A stretch of DNA of 64,000 nt from Pseudobacteroides cellulosolvens ATCC 35603 = DSM 2933. Its GTDB lineage: Bacteria; Bacillota; Clostridia; Acetivibrionales; DSM-2933. Below the pieces are notes generated by a model, which was not told where the DNA came from, ran no database searches, and was given only the letters and a program-made list of their open reading frames with translations. A program made the translations under genes and the position numbers. This document shows positions 18,260 through 24,056 of this stretch, piece after piece. Every line of letters begins with the position of its first letter. Position 1 is the first letter of the stretch. The DNA is taken from the NCBI RefSeq assembly GCF_001262605.1, contig NZ_LGTC01000001.1, forward strand, positions 1,289,192 through 1,353,191, in the 5' to 3' direction.

Positions 18260-18937
18260 TTATTCGTCAGATGAAGGCACCAGCTTAATAACCTCTCCAA
18301 GCTCTCCTAATTTTTCAATACGGTTCAATGCTTTCGCATAAGTTATATTCCTTATAATAGTAAAAGGAAGTTGTTTTGATCCTCTTAACAAATCCCCAAT
18401 AGATATTTCCAAATCAAAAACTTTCTTTAATACAAGAAGATCTCTTGAACCATTTTTAGGAGTACTAACTAAAATTACATTATATGGTTCTATGTATGAT
18501 ACTGAAGAATCCCTATTCCCAATCATATCCATATACTCTTTAGATTCTGTTTCATCAAGGCACCCTTCTTCAACCCAATTTTTAAAGTTTAATATTTTCC
18601 CATTTGGGTCTTGAGCATTCATATAACCACAATCTGTAATAAGGACTTCATAAGCATTTCTATCTTGCTTCATTAGAAATACATCTGGTCTGCTATTGTC
18701 CCCAATACAAATATATCCCGATGAATACTTCTCAACTTGTAGTGTTTGATATCTTTCAAGTATCTCATTTGTACCATATATCACAATTGTCTCATTTGTA
18801 TAAATACCATTAGCTTGAAGAAGTAGTTCCTTATAAATCTCAGGAAGAATTATTTTGGCTTCTGCTTCAACTTTCTCAATCTCAGATAATTTAGCAGGTT
18901 CATTTTTACAACAAGAATCAATTTTTGATAAGTCCAT
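18260..18937 (-). CDS. Cassette 7: SMI1/KNR4 (SUKH) family protein
   Basis: The start ATG at 18937 has AGGAGG 8 bases upstream; the longer open frame to 19114 only reads through the attC-like element. The product is 225 residues. The N-terminal half shows the SUKH fold signature: LSEIEKVEAEAKIILPEIYK, then LLQANGIYTNE, then an IGDNSRPDVFLMKQD loop. SUKH proteins are widespread immunity proteins against polymorphic toxins (established for the superfamily); the cognate toxin is unknown. The C-terminal 80 residues are an extra alpha/beta region. Confidence 0.8.
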   Translation of the reverse strand: MDLSKIDSCCKNEPAKLSEIEKVEAEAKIILPEIYKELLLQANGIYTNETIVIYGTNEILERYQTLQVEKYSSGYICIGDNSRPDVFLMKQDRNAYEVLITDCGYMNAQDPNGKILNFKNWVEEGCLDETESKEYMDMIGNRDSSVSYIEPYNVILVSTPKNGSRDLLVLKKVFDLEISIGDLLRGSKQLPFTIIRNITYAKALNRIEKLGELGEVIKLVPSSDE

Positions 18938-18983
18938 ATGTATGCCTCCTAAGATAAAATCTACAAAGCCTTTCCCTAACAAT

Positions 18984-19233
18984 CCCCGACACGATGTCGG
19001 GGTCTTGCGCGCGATTTTATATAACGTGAGCATGGCTGACGCCGTTCGAGCCGGACCCATTAGAAAGACCCGTAAGCGGCACTGCGTGCCCGGCGAGACG
19101 GTGTGGTGCGGCATTCTTCGTGCTCCCGCTCCAGAGAATTACTTCATGACCTTCTTAACCGCACCTTTACTGCCATGCATTGTTAGCTGGAGTCGGACGC
19201 CCCGTGACTAGGAGGCACACACGGACGTGTGCC
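18984..19233 (-). repeat. attC-like site of cassette 6 (element E7)
   Basis: It comprises the leading hairpin of cassette 7 (18984-19002, CCCCGACA/TGTCGGGG), its R' arm (19007-19025) and inner arms GCATGGC/GCCATGC. The second stem is CCGTTcgagCCGG/CCGGcgagACGG and the third is GTGCGG/CCGCAC. The R'' arm of cassette 6 (19182-19200, GTTAGCTGGAGTCGGACGC) is followed by a hairpin at 19214-19233. Confidence 0.85.
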
Positions 19234-19236
19234 CCT

Positions 19237-19917
19237 TTAATAACAATCCCAAGCCAAGAACCATTCTCCTTTATCTTTAGATTTACATATATAAAACTTT
19301 CCGTTATCAGCAATCATGAACCTTGGTTTTTCTTCTGATGAAATTTGAAAAATATATTCCAAACCACCTAAACAAGGAGATTGTATAAATGCAGCATACC
19401 CTCCAACCTTTGTAAAGGTATGACTATCAAACTCGTCAAAAAACTTATCTGATAACTCATCAGATTCATTTATTTCTGTCATATCAAGATAATTCCATGA
19501 TTCTTCCCAACAAGGATAATCTGGTTTTAATGCCTTTGACCACTTAATCTGAAATTGTTTGTATATTTTACACTCATTAGGTGTCTCAACTTGTTGCATA
19601 TCTTCAATAGTATCGTACTCTCTAAGTAGCCACCCTTCACCATTTTTGGCATGATTACATGGTATCTTTTTTGAATTTATATATATTTGAATTAACTGTT
19701 TATTGCCAAAATACTCTTCTCCGTTTGGAACTTCAGGCACATAGATTTGAATAATTGGTATCATATATCCATCTTTATCCTTTGGCCATTCTTCTGTTTT
19801 CTTTGAATAAAAACTTCCTCCAAAGCTACTCTTTATCCTTTTGTCAGGACGGAATCCACCAATTTGTGCAATAATAGGTACCCTACCAATCTCTTTTAAC
19901 TTGTGAAATATATCCAT
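19237..19917 (-). CDS. Cassette 6: DUF1963 (YwqG-like) protein
   Basis: The start ATG at 19917 follows GGAGGTTAT; the upstream part of the longer frame is attC-like sequence. The product has 226 residues. RVPIIAQIGGFRPDKRIKSS, then GYMIPIIQIYVPEVP and the C-terminal LGGLEYIFQISSEEKPRFMI fit the DUF1963 beta-sandwich seen in YwqG. In Bacillus, ywqG lies in the ywq toxin-deployment region, consistent with an immunity or accessory role (inference). The closing SKDKGEWFLAWDCY is typical of cassette-sized relatives. Confidence 0.75.
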   Translation of the reverse strand: MDIFHKLKEIGRVPIIAQIGGFRPDKRIKSSFGGSFYSKKTEEWPKDKDGYMIPIIQIYVPEVPNGEEYFGNKQLIQIYINSKKIPCNHAKNGEGWLLREYDTIEDMQQVETPNECKIYKQFQIKWSKALKPDYPCWEESWNYLDMTEINESDELSDKFFDEFDSHTFTKVGGYAAFIQSPCLGGLEYIFQISSEEKPRFMIADNGKFYICKSKDKGEWFLAWDCY

Positions 19918-19961
19918 ATAACCTCCGATGTTTTTTAACTTACATGACGGACCACAACAAC

Positions 19962-20211
19962 CCGCGACACGATGTCGCGGCCCGCGTCCGATTGCAGCTA
20001 ACGTCGCCCGTCTCCGACGTCCTCGAACGGTCCCGTGAGGATGACCCGCGTTATCGTGCAACCGCACCCGTGAGAGGATGTGGCGGAGCCATGCTACCTG
20101 AATTTACTCCAGAGAAATACTTCTTGATCTTCCTTTCGTAGCCTTTACGGAGAAGGATTGTTATGTAAAGTCGCGTGCCCGCGAAGCCAGCGGCGGTCAC
20201 GGATGACCGCC
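19962..20211 (-). repeat. attC-like site of cassette 5 (element E8)
   Basis: It comprises the leading hairpin of cassette 6 (19962-19980, CCGCGACA/TGTCGCGG) and the R' arm of cassette 6 (19984-20002), which matches the R'' at 19182-19200 at 17 of 19 positions. The R'' arm of cassette 5 is at 20160-20178. A hairpin with a UCCG loop (minus strand) lies at 20192-20211. The inner stems are the most divergent of the set. Confidence 0.8.
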
Positions 20212-20240
20212 CCTTAAATTTCATCAACTCATTATAGTAC

Positions 20241-20615
20241 CTACCAAAGAGCAATGCCTACCTTGTCTATTTCATTAATAGCAATCTTTATCATTTCCAA
20301 TGCATTTTTCACTCTAAACTCTATAAACTCCTTATCGTAACCAGTAGCACTTTGTATAGTGTCTATATTATCAAGAATGTTTAATAATTCGCATTTCAAT
20401 ATATTGATATCTTCATCAAACACTATAATATCAAATTCCTTTAAGGAATATATCATTTCACAACCAATTAGTTGCATAACATCATGACCCCATAGAGTTT
20501 TCCTGCATGACTCAAACCCAAACAATTCATTATGGGGTGATGGTACTTGGTTTTCTAAGTCATTAGTATCTATGTTTGTATCTTTTTTCTTAATAATACT
20601 TACTATTAAGCTCAT
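20241..20615 (-). CDS. Cassette 5: hypothetical protein, 124 aa
   Basis: A soluble mostly helical protein. Notable stretches are FGFESCRKTLWGHDVMQLIG (about residues 33-52) and a long C-terminal helix FRVKNALEMIKIAINEIDKV. There is no signal peptide or recognised domain. The second half resembles small helical immunity proteins only in size and composition. The arms flanking the cassette (20160-20178 and 20687-20705) match. Confidence 0.65.
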   Translation of the reverse strand: MSLIVSIIKKKDTNIDTNDLENQVPSPHNELFGFESCRKTLWGHDVMQLIGCEMIYSLKEFDIIVFDEDINILKCELLNILDNIDTIQSATGYDKEFIEFRVKNALEMIKIAINEIDKVGIALW

Positions 20616-20664
20616 AAATCAGTTTATCCTTTTATTTTTTCTACAAAGCCCTTCTCTTTCAAAC

Positions 20665-20908
20665 CCGCCACACGATGTGGCGGCCTGCACGCGATTTTAT
20701 ATAACGTGTGCATGCCCGACGTTCCTGAACCGGACCCGCTGAGCCTTTCTTCTTCGGCGGCCTTTGGCCGGTGAAGGAATGTGGCGAGGCCTTCTACATG
20801 TTCATGCTTCAGAGAGCTTCTTCATGCTCTTTCTTACGAGCCCTTGTGTGAATCTGTTGTTATGTAAAGTCGCGTGCCCGCGAAGCCAGAGCGGCCACGG
20901 ATGGCCGC
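20665..20908 (-). repeat. attC-like site of cassette 4 (element E9)
   Basis: It comprises the leading hairpin of cassette 5 (20665-20683, CCGCCACA/TGTGGCGG), its R' arm ending at 20705, and stem GTTCCtgaaCCGG/CCGGtgaaGGAAT. The R'' arm of cassette 4 (20859-20877, GTTATGTAAAGTCGCGTGC) is followed by a hairpin at 20891-20908 (GCGGCCA/TGGCCGC). Confidence 0.85.
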
Positions 20909-20964
20909 ACCTTCGAGAAAAATATCCAATAATATTTTCTTTTTAAAATTGATTACAAAATGTA

Positions 20965-21426
20965 TTATTCTGAAAAATAGTAGTGTATCAATTCATAGTT
21001 AATACCATATTGATTTAAAATTTTCTTAAATTTATCTTCTTCACTTCCATAAACATCCTTCAAATCTAAAACTGGACGTCTATAATAATCAGGACAATCA
21101 CAATATTTATTATATAATTCATTAAGTGTTTTTAATATGAAATCTTTTGTTTTTGAAGCCTCTGAACTTAAGCATTGAACCACTATAGTTGATGCATCAT
21201 AACCTACTTCTAACAATATGAGTATATTGTTATCTCTTTTATCTCTTAAAAGTACTAATTTCCTATGACTATAAGCATCGTTGCCACACCATGCTGCATT
21301 AGTAGCTGCTTTATATTTTGATTCATCCATAGAGATTGACATATAATCACATAGTTTTGCTAGTAGTTCATGTTGTTCTTCAGCAAAAACTATAGCATAA
21401 AACTGGGAATATGTATTTGTCTTCAT
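20965..21426 (-). CDS. Cassette 4: hypothetical protein, 153 aa
   Basis: A soluble alpha/beta protein. It begins MKTNTYSQFYAIVFAEEQHE and contains RKLVLLRDKRDNNILILLEV in the middle and a DCPDYYRRPVLDLKDVYG segment (about residues 111-128). No family is recognised. It is a single-gene cassette, no promoter is visible, and the neighbouring leader carries GACTCTGTAG. Confidence 0.65.
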   Translation of the reverse strand: MKTNTYSQFYAIVFAEEQHELLAKLCDYMSISMDESKYKAATNAAWCGNDAYSHRKLVLLRDKRDNNILILLEVGYDASTIVVQCLSSEASKTKDFILKTLNELYNKYCDCPDYYRRPVLDLKDVYGSEEDKFKKILNQYGINYELIHYYFSE

Positions 21427-21499
21427 GTTCTCACATCCTCACAGTTAAATTTTACACCTTTGATTATAATTAAATCTACAGAGTCTCACCCTAACAAAC

Positions 21500-21748
21500 C
21501 CGCCACACGATGTGGCGGCTTGCACGCGATTTTATATAACGTGTACATGCCCGACGCCGTTTGAGCCGGACCCCAAAGAACTACCCGTGAGAGCCGCTCC
21601 GCGGCCGGCGAAACGGTGTAGTGCGGATATTCTACATGGGATGACCCCCGAAGCAATTCTTCATGACCTTCTAACCGCACTTTTACGGGCATGTGTTGAT
21701 ATGTGGAGTTCCCTGCCCCGCGAAGCCAGAAGCGACCATGGATGGGAG
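21500..21748 (-). repeat. attC-like site of cassette 3 (element E10)
   Basis: It comprises the leading hairpin of cassette 4 (21500-21518), its R' arm (21522-21540) and inner arms ACATGCCCG/CGGGCATGT. Stem CCGTTTgagCCGG/CCGGcgAAACGG and a third stem GTGCGG/CCGCAC follow. The R'' arm of cassette 3 (21695-21715, GTTGATATGTGGAGTTCCCT) is followed by a weak hairpin. Confidence 0.85.
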
Positions 21749-21783
21749 CCCTTAACAAACAAACATTCCTTTGGTATATAGTA

Positions 21784-22152
21784 TTATAAAACATGTAAAT
21801 CATATAAATAGACCTTAGTGTTTGTATCACTATAAAACTCAACATCACACTCAAGAGTCAAATCACTTTTTAGTCCATCTATCCATAAATCAAATATTAC
21901 ACTAAATTCTCTTACTGCTCTTGTCGGATTACTAATTTCAATAATATCCATTTTATTAAACTCTTCATCTGCTGGCATAGAAACTATTCCTTCGTGATCC
22001 CCAAACTCTAAAAACTCATTTAAGGATCTTACGAAATCATTAATATCTCTTTCTTTTGGTAAATACTTTCGGGACAAGGTATCGTAGTCTTTACTTACAA
22101 AAAGTCTTATAATATCTTTTATGCTGTTTTTAATAACCTGATCAATACTAAT
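21784..22152 (-). CDS. Cassette 3: hypothetical acidic protein, probable ATT start
   Basis: The open frame reaches back to a stop just before GGGGGT. The best start is an ATT at 22152-22150, six bases after GGGGGT, giving about 122 residues beginning ISIDQVIKNSIKDIIRLFV. An in-frame TTG exists at 22077, but it would cut the first helix and lacks a ribosome binding site. The C-terminus is a beta-hairpin pair (FSVIFDLWIDG, LTLECDVEFYSDTNTKVYLY) seen in small DUF7668-like proteins; that match is uncertain. An ATT start is rare and could reflect a mutated ATG. Confidence 0.6.
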   Translation of the reverse strand: MSIDQVIKNSIKDIIRLFVSKDYDTLSRKYLPKERDINDFVRSLNEFLEFGDHEGIVSMPADEEFNKMDIIEISNPTRAVREFSVIFDLWIDGLKSDLTLECDVEFYSDTNTKVYLYDLHVL

Positions 22153-22218
22153 GAAATTACCCCCTTATAAACTGCCAACTTATTTATATATAATCTCCAA
22201 AGCCTATCCCTAACAAAC

Positions 22219-22459
22219 CCGACGCAGGACGCGTCGGAACGCAGGGAATTCCATATATCGTCGCCCATTTGCGTCGTCGATGAATCGGACTTACAGAGCC
22301 CTTCTCCGTAGGCGGTGCTACGCACCCGATGAATCGATGAGGGCAGGATGACCTCATGCTCCTACTCCAGCGAACATTCTCCATGCTTTGCCCCTTTATG
22401 CAAATGGATTGTTCTGTGAAGTAGGCTGACCCACGGAGCAAGAGCGCCAAGGACGGCGC
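22219..22459 (-). repeat. attC-like site of cassette 2 (element E11)
   Basis: It comprises the leading hairpin of cassette 3 (22219-22237, CCGACGC/GCGTCGG), its R' arm (22240-22259) and inner arms CCATTTGCGT/ATGCAAATGG. Stem TCGATgaaTCGG/CCGatgaATCGA follows. The R'' arm of cassette 2 (22411-22430, GTTCTGTGAAGTAGGCTGA) is followed by a hairpin at 22444-22459. Confidence 0.85.
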
Positions 22460-22497
22460 GGCCTTGAATCCCTTTTGCAAATTTAGGTATCTTATAC

Positions 22498-23130
22498 CTA
22501 ATAAGTTTCAAGTTCTAATCTATCAAAAAATTCTTTCATTTCGTTAAAATGTTCTTGATTGGAAGATGCGTAGAGCATGTCGTAATCACTATTTTCAATC
22601 ATACAAATTACCTGATCATCATAATTGCTATAATATGAAACATTCATCCAATGATGTAATTCATAATCTATCTTTTTGTATCGATTTCTAATGATTTGAG
22701 CCTGTTCCTCGCTAATAATATATATACCTTCACTACAATATTCAAGACCCCAACTAGCAGCCTGAAAAAATGCCATTGCATATAAAAAGTCAAGTAAACT
22801 TTCACTTTCAAGTTTAAACTCATTTTCATCCGATGAACAATACACAGGTGGATTATCTTTGTTTAAATCACTCTTTTTTATAGCCCATTGAACAACATAC
22901 TGATTTTCCTTATAAAATATAAGATATTCTTTTGTATCAATCAATTCACTTGGCCGGCATAAAATATTCTGCGTTTGATTTATCTGCCTGTAATTACCGA
23001 GTTGTCTGTAATACTCTTTCAATATAAAAGGCAAACTTCCATATTTTTCACAGGCTTTACTTATATCATTTTCTGAAAAGCCATCATTCTGTTCTATATT
23101 AAATAGTTTCCTTATAACTTCAAATTCCAT
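22498..23130 (-). CDS. Cassette 2: SMI1/KNR4 (SUKH) family protein
   Basis: A 210-residue soluble protein. The N-terminal GFSENDISKACEKYGSLPF then ILKEYYRQLGNYRQIN is the helical SUKH entry. VVQWAIKKSD and NPPVYCSSDENEFKLESESL fit the central strand-loop region of SUKH-1 proteins. The family supplies immunity to nuclease-type polymorphic toxins (established for the superfamily); this member's partner is unknown. It shares little sequence with the SUKH of cassette 7, so it is not a recent duplicate. Confidence 0.8.
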   Translation of the reverse strand: MEFEVIRKLFNIEQNDGFSENDISKACEKYGSLPFILKEYYRQLGNYRQINQTQNILCRPSELIDTKEYLIFYKENQYVVQWAIKKSDLNKDNPPVYCSSDENEFKLESESLLDFLYAMAFFQAASWGLEYCSEGIYIISEEQAQIIRNRYKKIDYELHHWMNVSYYSNYDDQVICMIENSDYDMLYASSNQEHFNEMKEFFDRLELETY

Positions 23131-23228
23131 GTGTTTCTTCCTTCCATATTACAATTATATAATCTTTACTTTACAGTTACCTACTAGATAAGAATCAAAC
23201 AAAACTTCAGAGCCCTTCTTTCAAATAT

Positions 23229-23475
23229 CGTGCCAAGGATGGCACGCCTTTCAGCCTATTTCACAGAACGTCGGGCATGGAAGAAGTTCCAGAGCCGGAC
23301 CCCTTAGAAAGACCCGTGAGCGTGCTTGCACCGGCGATGGAATTTGGTGCGGCATTTCTTCATGCTCCTTCTCCAGAGAATTTACTTCATGAGCTTCTAT
23401 CCCGCACCTTTACTTCCATGCATTGTTATGTAAAGTCGCACGCCTTCGAAGCTCAGAGCCCCACAGGACGTGGGG
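23229..23475 (-). repeat. attC-like site of cassette 1 (element E12)
   Basis: It comprises the leading hairpin of cassette 2 (23229-23246, CGTGCCA/TGGCACG), its R' arm (23251-23269) and inner arms GCATGGAAG (23275-23283)/CTTCCATGC (23413-23421). Stem GTTCCAgagCCGG/CCGGcgaTGGAAT and a third stem GGTGCGG/CCGCACC follow. The R'' arm of cassette 1 (23425-23443) is followed by a hairpin at 23458-23475. Confidence 0.9.
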
Positions 23476-23555
23476 TCCTAATAAAAAACCCTATTTGTCT
23501 ACTATTTTAATTTCTCCAGCAATTTAAAAAATCTAGATATAATAGCTAAAATAAC

Positions 23556-23903
23556 TCATTTTTTCAATCCTCTAAATTTAGTAAATAATCCATAACCAAC
23601 TCCCAAAATTGTAATTAATAAAAATATAATTGTAATTGGGAAAGAATTAGCTGATGTATGTGTTACATAAATTGCTGTTGGTCCATCTGCCCCTCCGATA
23701 ATTGCTACTGAACTATTTTTATTTATACTTATATTATGTTTATAGGTAAGATACAATGGCAGTATGTATTCAAATATTCCACAAATAAGAGATAGTAAAG
23801 CACTTACAACAGTGATTATCAATATTATTTTCGATTTAACTCCCCCACACTTTTCTCTTTTTACAAACAACAATTCATCAACCTTTCCATAATTTAAGAT
23901 CAC
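23556..23903 (-). CDS. Cassette 1: small membrane protein with GGADGPTAI motif
   Basis: A 115-residue protein with two membrane helices (about residues 24-53 and 91-107). Between them lies SSVAIIGGADGPTAIYVTH, almost the same as the conserved loop of sodium-pumping decarboxylase beta subunits (OadB/GcdB). The rest of that large subunit is absent, so the motif is isolated. Such short proteins recur in clostridia, but their function is not known to me. The start is uncertain: the listed start is a GTG at 23903 without a clear ribosome binding site. Confidence 0.6.
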   Translation of the reverse strand: MILNYGKVDELLFVKREKCGGVKSKIILIITVVSALLSLICGIFEYILPLYLTYKHNISINKNSSVAIIGGADGPTAIYVTHTSANSFPITIIFLLITILGVGYGLFTKFRGLKK

Positions 23904-23939
23904 TATCTACTAATACTCCAAAGCCTAGCCCTAAAAATA

Positions 23940-23981
23940 CCGCCACACGATGTGGCGGCCTTGCGTGCGATTTTATATAAC
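23940..23981 (-). repeat. Half element at array start: leading hairpin and R' arm of cassette 1
   Basis: The hairpin 23940-23958 (CCGCCACA/TGTGGCGG) and R' arm 23963-23981 match element halves elsewhere. The homology stops exactly at the R' core (GTT on the minus strand), and unrelated palindromic sequence follows. R' pairs with the R'' at 23425-23443, including a cassette-specific GCACGC ending, so both ends belong to cassette 1. Confidence 0.85.
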
Positions 23982-23984
23982 AAC

Positions 23985-24054
23985 TGCATTTACGTAATAA
24001 ATCTCGTCTACGCATAATCATCTTTTCATAGACGAATCTTCGTTCGTAAATGCA
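23985..24054 (-). other. Candidate attI-like attachment site (nested palindrome)
   Basis: Outer arms TGCATTTACG (23985-23994) and CGTAAATGCA (24045-24054) and inner arms TCGTCTA (24004-24010) and TAGACGA (24029-24035) are perfect inverted repeats in a 70-bp segment. It lies 3 bases after the recombinase stop and 3 bases from the first cassette core. It is unlike all other elements. By position it corresponds to attI, where the recombinase would bind and insert cassettes. It lacks a T-run, so a terminator is less likely. Confidence 0.65.
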
Positions 24055-24056
24055 AT

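Noticed and set aside
13587..23475. Insertion sequences or MITEs
   Set aside because: No target-site duplications were seen; the inverted arms flank genes and differ between cassettes while pairing within each.
13587..23981. CRISPR array
   Set aside because: Units are 160-250 bp, co-varying and separated by whole genes, not short constant repeats with spacers of equal length.
23985..24054. Rho-independent terminator of the recombinase gene
   Set aside because: The inner loop is large and no T-run follows, although some terminating effect cannot be excluded.
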